Shown here: piece by piece, positions 37,137 through 47,199 of the stretch
Layout: every line of letters begins with the position of its first letter
Numbering within the stretch: the first letter of the stretch is position 1
DNA from: Zasmidium citrigriseum
Taxonomy: Eukaryota; Ascomycota; Dothideomycetes; Mycosphaerellales; Mycosphaerellaceae
Direction of reading: 5' to 3'
Assembly (NCBI GenBank): GCA_002786025.1
Contig: NHNW01000071.1
Location: forward strand, 124,001 to 188,000
DNA length: 64,000 nt
Notes under the pieces: model-generated
The model's database searches: none
Told to the model about the DNA's origin: nothing
What the model saw: the letters and a program-made list of their open reading frames with translations, nothing else
Translations under genes and position numbers: made by a program

Positions 37137-38599
37137 ATGTCCACCCATAACTTCGGCGTGAAAGAACACGTCATCCAAGCACAGCACATTCGAGGTTACT
37201 TCAAGTCGACCTCAAACAGCGAGGAAGACGAGTTGCAGCTTGCGATCAAGCAGTATGTTCCTCGTGATAACAAGGCTCCTCATCCGGGAGATGTGACAAT
37301 CATCGCCGCACATGCTGCGGGCTTTTGCAAAGAAATGTGAGCTTCAGCCACGAGTCTCCGAACTTGGGACGGCGTTTTGACAGGCCTCGGCAGATATGAG
37401 CCTCTCTTCGATGACTTGTATCGAGAGTCGCAGAGGCAAGACGGAGACTTTCGGATCCGGTCGATATGGATCGCAGACGTTTGTACTCACGGCCAAAGCG
37501 GAATCCTCAACGAAGGGCGGCTAGGCATTGATCGTAAATCCTCCAGAATCCCTTCTTACCTGCCATTCGCTGATAGTCTCCAGTGACGTGGGAAGATCAT
37601 GCCCGCGATCTCTTGCAAATGACCAACATCTTCCGCAACGAAATGCCAAAGCCAATCATCGGCCTAGGGCACAGCATGGGCGCCAACAACATTATCCAGC
37701 TCGCCTTGTATCACCCTCGGCTGTTCTCTGGTATCATCTGCGTCGAGCCAGTATTGAACAGGGACCACCAAGGGATGAACTTCAGTCCATCGTACATGCT
37801 CACGGAGAGGAGAGATGTCTGGCCCTCAAGAGAAGCTGCAATCGCCGAGAATCGGAAAAGCGGTTTGGTGAGGACTTGGGATCCGAGGGTTGTTGACCGT
37901 TGGGATCAATATGGCTTTCGTAAATTGCCGACGTTGCTGCACCCAAAAGCATCGAATGAGGTGTCTGAGACAGCTGCCCGAGACAAGACTAGTCCAGTGA
38001 CATTCGCGACGACGAAACATCACGACGTTCGGGCTTTCGTTCGAGATTGCCATCCACCACCCGGAGAGCCTCTCGGTAACTTCCAGCCTTCGAGAGTGAT
38101 ACATCCTGACATATCCAAAAGCGAGCATCTCCGTCACCAACAGCCAGCTTATCGCCCTGATGCCGTGCTGCTATTCCGGCAGATCTCGTTCTTGAGATCT
38201 CCTTGTCTCTACATCTACGGCAAGCGATCGACGTTGTTTGGCTCGAAACCCGCTGGTCGAGCAGAGAAGCTCGCATTGACTGGATTTGATGTCGGCGGCA
38301 GTGGTGGTGCGAAGGCAGGGAAGGTCGCCGAGGTCGTGTTGGAGGGAGCAGGTCATTTTGCAGCTCTTGAGGTCCCGGCGAACGTTGCTGCGGTGGCACT
38401 TCCCTGGATGAAGACGCAGATACAGTCTTGGGGGGAAGATACCTCTATGCAAGCCGAGAGCTGGAGTCGATTGGGGATTCGGGAGAAGGCTATGGTGTCG
38501 GATGAGTGGAGATGGTGGGTCAAGGAGTGGTATGCCCGGAAACCTAGGGCTAGTGAAAGGCGAGCGGTGCCAGAGGGAGGAAGTCGGTCGAGGCTGTAG
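37137..38599 (+). CDS. Alpha/beta hydrolase with PTS1-like C-terminus
   Basis: Three exons (37137-37336, 37394-37533, 37584-38599) give 451 residues. It matches a fungal alpha/beta-hydrolase group that includes peroxisomal enzymes of secondary-metabolite clusters: HVIQAQHIRGY near the start, TIIAAHAAGFCKE as the oxyanion loop, IRSIWIADVCTHGQSG, then GLGHSMGANN with the nucleophile Ser, and a late VVLEGAGHFAALEVP with the catalytic His. The protein ends in SRL, a good peroxisomal targeting signal type 1. It is longer than many relatives, with a middle insertion rich in polar residues (about residues 245-290). It is divergent from the A-T-MFS gene and probably in the same pathway. The reaction is unknown; hydrolysis or dehydration of an acyl intermediate is possible. 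Confidence 0.8.
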
Positions 38600-38685
38600 C
38601 ATAGGGTGTGTCGTTTGCGGAATCAGGTGCCCACTCCTCTCAGGTGCATTCAGCAGCAGCAATGAGGTCTCGATGCAAGAAGCGT

Positions 38686-39225
38686 TCAAATCGGACTAGA
38701 GCTCTCCCCTCCACCCTCTCCAAACATGCCTCGGTCCTCTCCTCCACCTGGAATCGTCGTGTCCTTGACTCCCATCCACACGCCATCAATCCGTTGGAAC
38801 TCGAAGATACTGACTGTCTTTCTACTCATCCCGACTGGTACACCAGGTCCTCCTGTGACTTCACAGTTCGCAAAGACCTCGGCACAAGACACATTGTCGT
38901 AGACTTGGGTGGACAGGCTCACGATGTGCAGCTGGTAATCCGGCCATGCCTCGATGAGGGTCTGAAAGTCCGAGATCATCTGGGCTTTAGAGTCGGCACG
39001 AGGACGCATGCCGGATGGGTAGACCATTTGGAAGAACGAGGCGATACGGTTGGTCGGTAAGTCGAAGTAGTCCCAATCGCGGTCGTTGATGGCTTGGAAG
39101 CATTCGGCAGTGAGGGACTCGAGTTCGGCGGCGATGGCTTCTCGGGAGGCTTGAGTGTCTTTCTTGGAGTTCTTTTTAGGAGACCCCGGCTTGTTTGGCT
39201 CGTCTTGGTCACCTTCCTTTCTCAT
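38686..39225 (-). CDS. SnoaL-like / NTF2-fold protein
   Basis: An intronless 179-residue protein. After a polar N-terminus of about 25 residues rich in Lys and Ser, the segment ELESLTAECFQAINDRDWDYF, then AQMISDFQTLIEAWPDYQLH and VSIFEFQRIDGVWMG, follows the cone-shaped NTF2/SnoaL-like fold used by polyketide cyclases, isomerases and dehydratases. No catalytic residue can be assigned with certainty. It converges on the peroxisomal hydrolase gene with an 86-base gap, and a TATAAAG lies 84 bases upstream. Membership in the biosynthetic block is inferred from position. Confidence 0.68.
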   Translation of the reverse strand: MRKEGDQDEPNKPGSPKKNSKKDTQASREAIAAELESLTAECFQAINDRDWDYFDLPTNRIASFFQMVYPSGMRPRADSKAQMISDFQTLIEAWPDYQLHIVSLSTQVYDNVSCAEVFANCEVTGGPGVPVGMSRKTVSIFEFQRIDGVWMGVKDTTIPGGGEDRGMFGEGGGESSSPI

Positions 39226-39792
39226 GGTTGTGTTGGGGACGAAGGCGGTACGGTTCTATTCAGCTTCCGGTTTCTGCTGAAGGGTTTTCCACTCAAAGAT
39301 CACGAACTCTTTATATCGCCATGAGCAATGCGTACTTTGTCATACATGAAGAAGGCGAAACCGAGGGATTGTCAGCAGCAACGATGGAGGATGCGGTCCT
39401 GCAGCTGCCCCCACATGGCTTGGTCATCCCCCACGACCAAGACCACCTACTCCATTCGCCATTTCTCGTGTTCTTTCTCGCATAATCGTATCCTTGTACT
39501 TTTTGAAGCATTTGCGGTCCTACCTCCGACTCAAACATGGCGATGATTGGACGATGAGCTCGTGTGCATGCTTTCCAGCCTGATGGACTTCCTGGCTCGA
39601 GTTTGCGTGTTGGTGCCGTGGCGCAGACCATTCCTGCGGAGGCCTGACCAGCCGCTCAGCCTCCTAGCGATTGTTTCCGCCGACATGACCTCTGTGTGAC
39701 CAAAATGAAGATTGAAGGTATTACGAACACGAGACCCAGCCAAACCAAGAGTCACTCTCCATCTTGATTCCGACAGTCCGGACACTCGCACG
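39226..39792. other. Gene-free stretch between divergent genes
   Basis: Upstream regions of the SnoaL-like and ankyrin-like genes. The frame of the latter is open back to 39712. Nothing else is recognisable apart from the listed TATA box. Confidence 0.45.
39309..39315 (-). promoter_or_regulatory. TATA box of the SnoaL-like gene
   Basis: TATAAAG on the minus strand, 84 bases before the start at 39225. Confidence 0.45.
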
Positions 39793-41374
39793 ATGAATCC
39801 CCCGATACGGGAGAGAGACAAGGCCCAAGCTGCGGAGGATGCTTTGTTGACCTTGGCCAGCCAAGAATCATGGGATAGCACAAGACCCCTGCTGGATCAC
39901 GAGATTTCGATCTTCAAGGAATCGCACGCCCAATTGTTCAACCAACCGCAGTTTCATGAGACTCGTATTCGCATTTTGCGTACAGCTCTTTGGTATAAGA
40001 ACTACGAATTGGTGTCCAGACTGTTGGCTGAGGTCGATGAGAGCTTGCAGTGCTTGCAAGGATGGCTGGAATTGATGAAGGATGCCATCCTGCATCAGAT
40101 TCCGACCTTGAAGGGACGTTCACGCCAGAGAGAGCCCCAGCTTCTACCAGGGACTCTGTCTTTGCTGTTGAAGCATGGCGCTCCTGTGGCGTGGGTCGAC
40201 GAGTATGGCGAGTACCCACTCTACTATGCTTGCAAGCGAGGCTATTTCATGACTTTCCAGCTGCTTGTCGAGCCTGGTGCCGATCTGGAACAGACGATAT
40301 ATGCGCCAGTCGAGCAGAAGGGAGACACAATACCGAATATCAATCACCTGGAAGAGCCGACTCATAATCCCTTGCAAGTAACTTGGCAAGAGGGGGCCAG
40401 TGGACCAAGAATGCACCAGGGGCCCCAGACGACCCCACGGCCTTCCAGATGGGCTACGGGTAGATCATTCTACGTCTTCTCGACTCCGATGTTGTCGATG
40501 ACCCCGCAAATCCCGCCCTTACTGCAGTATACCATATGCTGTGTCTTCACGGAGACTTGGACCGGGTCGAGAGGCTCACTGAACTCGGAGTCAGTCTTGA
40601 AGCACAAGGACTTCCTGAAGAGCGCGGCGATTCTGTTTTCGCCGCGTTCTGGCCCCTCCAAGCTGGCGCAATGAGATCTCATCCTGAGGTTGCGAGCTTT
40701 CTCCTACGAGGCAGCTTGGACGTCGTGCAGTATCTAGACGAGAAGCACGGTGTCAGATTGGCATTGCATGACTATTCTCTTGTTGCTCATGTTGCTCTCG
40801 GCTTGTTTGGCGTTACCATTATCGTCACTTGGGATCGAAAGGAGATGCAGGCCGACACATCAAAGTCTTGAGGTATCTGATGACACGGATCTCTTTGTCC
40901 GTGAACAGCGTCGTAGAGATGGGAGACGCAAGAACGTCGATCTTGAATCTGACGACTAGTTTGAATCCCACGGCGATAGCCAATTTCTCACTCGTGAGCT
41001 CGAAAGCGTTCTTTCAGATCGATGCCTATCCTCCTATCGGGATAGGAGAGGATATAGACGATCCGGAATAGCATACCAATTTACTACATTTGGCCTGTGA
41101 ATGGGAGCTGTATCCAATGGAAAACAGGCTCTTCGAAGGCAAGAACGCTGACATCACTTGTCCAGGACTGTCAAGAACAGCGCTTGGGTATTACATTAGA
41201 CGACGGCTGCTGATGTCACGGCTCATGGGCGAGTCCGGATTCTGTAAGCGCCTGAGGTTCGGAGGTAGCTGGTTACGAGCATTGCGAAAGGGATTGAAGA
41301 GATCGAGCAGTGTACCAGATCGAGGTTTCCAAATTGTCAGATACGAAGGGATCGAACACTCTTGGAGATACTAA
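39793..41374 (+). CDS. Ankyrin-repeat-like protein, structure uncertain and possibly decayed
   Basis: Exon 1 (39793-40377) includes LLLKHGAPVAWVDEYGEYPLYYACKRGY, an ankyrin-like pair of repeats. A GT-AG intron 40378-40463 joins in phase to IILRLLDSDVVDD and MLCLHGDLDRVERLTELGVSL, further repeat-like units. Around 40800-40850 the reading frame shifts without a good splice pair, continuing as HIKVLRYLMTR. A plausible intron 40994-41071 then leads to NLLHLACEWEL. The end at 41374 is the first stop and not secure; a frame to 41522 could belong to another exon. Either an odd intron or a one-base lesion lies near 40.8 kb. Ankyrin proteins mediate protein contacts; no partner can be named. Confidence 0.4.
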
Positions 41375-41685
41375 TGCTTCTGAGGACGCCGATGCTGCAT
41401 TTGCGTGGCAAAGGAACACAATCCCTCCAAACGTGAGCGAGGCTTGCGACCTTCTCCGCCGGCTGCGTAGGGCTTCGCTCCCGCCTCCGCCGCATTGCGA
41501 AACCGCAATTACTTCTGCCTGAACATTGAGCCATAAAGATGTCTAGCATTGAACGGCAAGCATGTCATTCATTGCGGATTCTTTCTCCTACCAGCTACAA
41601 AGCTCATTAGTGTTATCGTATAGCCCGATCTGAGCAGCCCCTATCCCAGCGCCACCCAGTAACCCCTGCCTTGATTTGTATCTCC

Positions 41686-42740
41686 ATGACGATGACAGCA
41701 GCTTGCTCCAAACCTCGAATACTCTTCTTCAATGCAGTACAACACGCCGCCTCAGCCTACAATGCACTCAGCGAAGCCACCGCACCAGAAATTATCACCA
41801 GTGCCTCACGGAGTGAATTCTTCCAAGATTGCCAGGGCAAGTACAACGATATTTCTGCAATTTATCGAACTTCAGCAAGCGACGCAGTGGGTCCAGGCTC
41901 TACGTCCTCTACATGACCGTAAGCTAACCCGCTCCAAAGGTAGCTGGCAAATTTGACGAAACTTTTATAAAGAGTCTGCCGCGCTCAGTCAAATTCATCT
42001 GCCATACTGGAGCAGGCTACGACCAAATCGACATCTCCGCTTGTACAGCTCGGAGGATCACTGTTACACATGTTCCAGATGCCGTCACCGACGCAACCGC
42101 CGACCTAGCCGCATTCCTTCTCCTCGGAGCCTTGCGCCAAATCAACCCTTCTCTCTCCTCTCTGCGACTAGGAAACTTCAAGAAAGGGCTAGATTTTGGA
42201 CACGATCCCCAAGGCAAGATCCTTGGAGTTCTAGGGATGGGCAGGATTAGAAAAGCATTGATCAGACGAATGCGACCATTTGGGATGCGATTCATCTACT
42301 ATAATCGTAGTCCAGCCGAAGATGCTTGCGATGCGACGTACGTGTCATTTGATGATTTACTTCGCCTAAGCGATGTTATCTCTCTACATACCCCCCTCAC
42401 CGAATCTACAAGACATCTTATCGGTGCCAGAGAGATTCAGCGGATGAAGCCAGGCATAGTGATCGTGAATACCGCAAGGGGAGCTATCGTTGACGAGGCT
42501 GCGATGGCGGAGGCCTTGGACAGTGGACACATCGCGGCTGTCGGGCTGGATGTCTACGAGGAGGAGCCTAGAGTACATCCGAAATTGGTCGCAAACTCAC
42601 GTGCTTTGCTCGTACCCCATCTTGGTACGCATACGTTTGAGACTCTGGCGAAGATGGAGACTTTGGCGATGGAGAACGCGCGCAGGGGAGTGACTGGCGA
42701 GAAGCTTTTAACTGTTGTCCCCGAGCAATGTGTTCCGTGA
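41686..42740 (+). CDS. D-isomer-specific 2-hydroxyacid dehydrogenase
   Basis: Two exons (41686-41886, 41940-42740) give 333 residues. The family reduces 2-keto acids such as glyoxylate or hydroxypyruvate, or oxidises D-2-hydroxy acids, with NAD(P). HTGAGYDQID starts the cofactor domain. The dinucleotide loop is GMGRIR (166-171), where the third Gly of GxGxxG is Arg. The catalytic trio is present: Arg247 (NTARGAIVDE), Glu276 (DVYEEEP) and His294 (PHLGTH). Arg190 after the second strand (YYNRSP) hints at NADP preference. The ATG at 41686 gives a normal N-terminus. It faces the MFS gene and lies in a block with a regulator, the AtuA-like protein and a lactonase, which suggests organic-acid breakdown. 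Confidence 0.87.
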
Positions 42741-42926
42741 ACACGCACATTTTCTTTATTATGCCGGTGACGAGTGTCTAAGTAGAGGCTGAAGAAAGTC
42801 TAGCAACTAGATGCACTTACAAGCATCAAGCAATCATCTTTGGTCTAAGACTTCCATTACAAGCAGCTTCGCTCGGTCAACTGTGAACGATGTCCTAATG
42901 ATGCAATATCCGGACCAGCCTCCTAG

Positions 42927-44673
42927 CTACGTGATAAAGGCCTTGCCCTCCAGACCACTCTGTGCATGGCGACTATTAGCTCGCGTCAACAACCACTTCA
43001 ATCCCACTGCGCACGCCGCGCAAGCCAAAGCAAAAGCCATCATCAAGATAAACCCCATGACATATCTTGGTGCATCTCGATTAGGATAGAAATACGGAGA
43101 CCATATGTTGCCCAGCTGCGCGACAATGTTAATGATGGCGAAACCACATGCTCTCTTCTCTGGCGTTTGATTAAGTGTGGTACCAGCCCATCCAGCGATT
43201 AGAGCGTTGGCGGCCATGCAACCTGGTGCGTAGAGGAAAGCGGCTGCGTAGCGAGCGGGTCCGTTTGTTGTCGCTACAGTGATGATGGCACCAGTCACCG
43301 TCAAGAGAGTGGGTACTGCAATGTGCCAGCCTCGCTCCTGTCTGCGGTCGGAGGACCAGGCCACTAACAAGGCGAACGCAGCAGCGAGAAAGTAAGGAGG
43401 TGCGGTAAGGGCCAGAGTCACCGTAGTGTCGCCAAAATGCAGACCCCTCATGATGGCAGGGAAGAAATAGGTAAAGCCGTAGGCTGAGTGGTTGGCCAGC
43501 AGCATGAATGCCTACGATGATTTGAGTCGTCAGAAGAGTGAGACAGCGTGTAATCGGGAGAGCATTACTTACCAGAATCCAGGTATAATAGTCCAACACA
43601 CACGCCCGTAGGCCTCGCCAGGGGGATTGCATCGGTTTTGTACCCACGATACGGTCGCGATAGATGCGATCCGCGCAGACGAGCTTCTCGTTCTCAGTGA
43701 ATAGCCATCGCCCACTCCCAGAATTCGATCCTATCAGTCCGGGCAAGGTGAAGAAAGCAGTAACGGCCACGCAAAAGCTGACCGCACCTTCGATGATGAA
43801 CATCCACCTCCAGCCCGCTAATCCCAGCGATCCGTCCAGCCCGCTGAAGATTCCAGCGGCAATCAAACCAGAAACTCCCGAGCCAAGAATCAACCCGGAG
43901 TAGAGGATGGCGGCGCGAAATGCTAGTTCTCGACGAGTATAGTAGGCGCTCAGGACGAACATGGCTCCAGGAAACTAGAAACACGTCAGTAGAGTGCCCA
44001 CAGGACTGCATCCCTAATGACAAAGAGGTCTTACGAAGGGAGCCTCGGTGATGCCAAGGCACAGCCGTACGGCGAGTGCCTGGCCAAAGGTATGAGTTGC
44101 TGCCATACAAGCCGATACGATGGACCATAGCGCCGCCCACGCCGACAGATAGGTCGATGGCTGGACCCGGGTGATTAACATCTGGCTGTGTTGATGAAAT
44201 CAGCGCTTGCGAGACCCTTTTTGCGTAGATGGCAGAACATACCTCGGAATCTGCGTACACATGTACGTGACATTGAGAAGGGATACGAGAATGTTAAATT
44301 GGTCGCCCGTCAAGCCCAGATCACGCTGGAAGTGATCGAGGTTTGCAGAACTGATGTTTGGTCAGCCATTCGAACAGCGGACCGAGGTGTGCTCCGTTTC
44401 TTTTCGAACTTACGCGATATTGTTGCGGTCCAGGTAGTTGAAGAAATATAACAGCCAGATGGTAGGCATCAAAGTCAAATCTAGTTTCCGAAGAATCTGT
44501 CTCTCGGCAGCTTTGTATTCGCTGCTTGCGGATGCCGAGTCTTGATCCAGCTGGTCGACACTGGGCTCAGCATCTTTACCTTCGAGAGGGTCAAGGTCCA
44601 CGTGCTCTTGGTGCTGGGATCTCCAATCATCTTTGCCTGGTTTGATTCCCTTTGCTTCGTCGATTCGGGCCAT
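42927..44673 (-). CDS. MFS transporter, anion:cation symporter (ACS) family
   Basis: Five exons (44673-44414, 44350-44243, 44185-44035, 43974-43573, 43511-42927) sum to 1506 bases and 501 residues. LTLMPTIWLLYFFNYLDRNN, LDHFQRDLGLTGDQFN, LCLGITEAPFFPGAMF and YYTRRELAFRAAILYSG are the signatures of the fungal Dal5/Tna1-type ACS family, plasma-membrane proton symporters for allantoate, nicotinate and other organic anions. The second half has the family's WHIAVPTLLTVTGAII and AGTTLNQTPEKRACGFAIIN. The start at 44673 follows a TATAAGG at 44755-44761. It is divergent from the zinc-cluster regulator at 45202 and convergent with the dehydrogenase. The substrate is presumably the acid used by this cluster. 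Confidence 0.9.
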
Positions 44674-45201
44674 GTCGAGTATTGCAGTGGCCAATATGGT
44701 GCGGTCTCAGGAAGCTTGAAACAGCTGGGCCCGCTCATGAGTTGACGCTAGGTTCCTTATATCATGGTAGTCAAAGCACACAGCTTCGCAAGCCTCAGAT
44801 TCTGTCCGCGCGGACACTTACGCATGGTGACCCCTCCGCGGTAGCCCCTCATCCGACAGGATCGACTAGTCGCGCACGTAAGCCTTGCGGTCGCCGTGGC
44901 TCTGTCGCCAGCAAGGAGTGGTACAGCAGAAGCACGAGGCCGCCGATTCTGCCTGATATCTCGGCCTGATCTTTGAATACGTCTCATCTGGTCAGCGCCG
45001 CAAAGTGGCAAGAAGCTGGCCGCAATCCGTTCGAGACCTGAACGTTCCAGCTTCCGCAAGGCTGTAGCGCACGAGCGATCTCGCAATCCTTCGGAAAGAC
45101 TGTTGCCGCCCACCCCGCACCTCTGGCAAAAGAGATGGCCTCACCACATTCGCCACCCATCACCAACTCCTGCAACACCCGGAGCACTTGCGATATCGCC
45201 A
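44674..45201. promoter_or_regulatory. Divergent promoter region of transporter and regulator
   Basis: A 528-base spacer with divergent genes on each side. It is the natural place for a binding site of the adjacent zinc-cluster protein, but I could not identify a clear CGG-type inverted pair with confidence. Confidence 0.45.
44755..44761 (-). promoter_or_regulatory. TATA box of the ACS transporter gene
   Basis: TATAAGG on the minus strand, 82 bases upstream of the start codon at 44673. Confidence 0.45.
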
Positions 45202-46788
45202 ATGAAAGCCAAGTCGTGCGTACAGTGCCGGCAGCGCAAGGCCAGGTGTGAGTACGATGAGGATCGCAACGAGGGCTGTCGACGGTGCCGCTCACTCGGC
45301 GTGCACTGCGTATACGATGCAAGCTACCAGCGTGCAGGCAGGGGACAGGTGATACAGCGCATGGCAAGCGAAATTGACCAACTCCGCCAAGCTCTGGACC
45401 GCAGCCACAACAGCACTCCTCAGGCTGCTTCGCTTGTGTCTCTGCACGGCACAGATCCGCCTCTGCTGCCAGACACAATTCCACCGGACGAGACGAACTA
45501 TCGCACCAGCAATGGTGAGGTTTCATTGCTGCCAGCACAAGCGAAGGAGCACTTCTGCTTCTACTTCCTCCGCTGTCACAGTCATCTGCCCTTTGTGATG
45601 CGAAGTCAGGATCCACGAGTCATCTGGGAGTCCTGTCCTGTTCTCTTCTGGGCCATTATAAGCGCTGCGGCAGGAGGCAACTGGGGACTCCGCACCCGGC
45701 TCGCAGCACCGCTCAGAGCCATGCTCGCCGAAACCCTTCACGCTGCGCCGCGTACCGTAGAGATGGTCCAGGCGCTCCTGCTAATGGCTAATTGGCCATT
45801 GCCCGTGCCAAACATCTCCCGGGACGCTTCGGACTTTTATTGCGCCTTCGCAACGCAGATGGGTCTCTCCCTAGGTCTCCACCGTAATCCCGCACAAGCA
45901 CACGTACAGACGTACAGGTCCGAGGAGCAAACCAGGCTCTGGGAAACCGATCCAATTGTCAAGACCTCGACATGGAAGGCCTGCTTTGTGGCGAGTCAAC
46001 AGCAGTTCTTGTCCAGAGGTGTGCCTCAGCAAGTGTGGCTCGATCGTAGGACCGTCGAAGAGATAGAACGTGGCTTAGGCGATGCTATCAGCCTAGCATG
46101 TCGACTACATCACATCTTCATGCGCGCTAATCTGGCAATCGGCGATGGCGCTTCGACCAACTCCGGGATGTTGGAGCCGCCGGCAAGAATCATTCAGGTC
46201 AAAGCTTGGGTCTTGAAGCTCGATGAGACAGTAGAGCCGTCAAAAGCTACCATGACTGATGAGCTCATGGTTTCTTTGCTCACAATACGAATGCAGCTGT
46301 GGTCGTACGGTATCTTGGACGACGTGCCACTTGGTCAACCAAAACTAGAATGTGCCAGGGGTGCCGAAGATTCCGCCACCAGCCTTATTCGACTTGCACG
46401 TACATTGAATCTCGCTACAGCTCCTTCTGCTGTCCGTCGAGCTGTGGCTTACAGCGGCATGACCCTGGTCAAAATCTTGCGATCATCACTAAGTAGCACG
46501 GGACAGGAAGTGTTGCAGGATAGCATTGAATATGTTCGGCAAGGACTTCGCTCAACGACAGAGTGTGTCGATGATCATTGGCGCAAGGCCAGCGAGACTA
46601 TACCGGCACTAATATACCTTGAGGACAAGGGGCTCTCCGCGCCCATATATAGCAGGATGGGGGCTTCATTGATTTACGATCTTTTGCGGATCTGGGAGGA
46701 AAATAAGGCGGCGTCTACGCAAAGTGTTGACGGCCAGGATCGTGTCATTGACTTGGACGGGTTCGACTGGGACCAGTGGATATCTTAG
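45202..46788 (+). CDS. Zn(II)2Cys6 transcription factor of the catabolic cluster
   Basis: An intronless 528-residue regulator. The cluster is at the very N-terminus: Cys 6, 9, 16, 26, 29 and 36 (CVQCRQRKARCEY...CRRCRSLGVHC), with a nine-residue third spacing. A short coiled-coil dimerisation segment follows (IQRMASEIDQLRQALDR, about residues 52-70). The middle region (SHLPFVMRSQDPRVIWESCPVLFWAI..., TVEMVQALLLMANWPL, MGLSLGLHRNP) matches the fungal-specific factor domain of the acid- and amino-acid-responsive group. I chose 45202 because it is the first ATG in frame. Position between transporter, dehydrogenase and AtuA genes makes it the likely pathway regulator. Confidence 0.88.
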   Translation: MKAKSCVQCRQRKARCEYDEDRNEGCRRCRSLGVHCVYDASYQRAGRGQVIQRMASEIDQLRQALDRSHNSTPQAASLVSLHGTDPPLLPDTIPPDETNYRTSNGEVSLLPAQAKEHFCFYFLRCHSHLPFVMRSQDPRVIWESCPVLFWAIISAAAGGNWGLRTRLAAPLRAMLAETLHAAPRTVEMVQALLLMANWPLPVPNISRDASDFYCAFATQMGLSLGLHRNPAQAHVQTYRSEEQTRLWETDPIVKTSTWKACFVASQQQFLSRGVPQQVWLDRRTVEEIERGLGDAISLACRLHHIFMRANLAIGDGASTNSGMLEPPARIIQVKAWVLKLDETVEPSKATMTDELMVSLLTIRMQLWSYGILDDVPLGQPKLECARGAEDSATSLIRLARTLNLATAPSAVRRAVAYSGMTLVKILRSSLSSTGQEVLQDSIEYVRQGLRSTTECVDDHWRKASETIPALIYLEDKGLSAPIYSRMGASLIYDLLRIWEENKAASTQSVDGQDRVIDLDGFDWDQWIS

Positions 46789-47199
46789 GCATTGATGTTA
46801 CGCACAATCCTCATGGACGTAGGCCTGCCCTGCAACTGCCCTGGGCATTCTGCGAGTCCCCGGCATTGGACGTCTCCACAGCTACGGACGCGGAATATTG
46901 GCTACAACATGCGTCACTGCCCGCCTCGACAGAGACGGAAGTCCTACTCGGCTGGCTGTGATCATGTCAGGTCAAGAAATATGGGGTTGCGATGTCGCAG
47001 TCGGCGGACTTGGAGCGGCTTCCCCCGCGTCCCAAATCCCTTACAGCCTTGCGCTTTCGGTATGTCAGGCGGGGACAAGAGTAGGACGACGAGCGAATAT
47101 AAAGATCGTCTCCTTGAATGATAAAGTTACGTGAAGTATCAGTCCCCCGACCGAGATCCCACAATCATCTATTGATCATACTACCGCCGAATCAACATC
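46789..47199. promoter_or_regulatory. Upstream region of the AtuA-like gene
   Basis: A 411-base spacer between two plus-strand genes, with TATAAAG at 47098-47104, 95 bases before the start at 47200. No other element can be named. Confidence 0.45.
47098..47104 (+). promoter_or_regulatory. TATA box of the AtuA-like gene
   Basis: TATAAAG, ending 95 bases before the ATG at 47200. Position fits a fungal core promoter. Confidence 0.45.
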
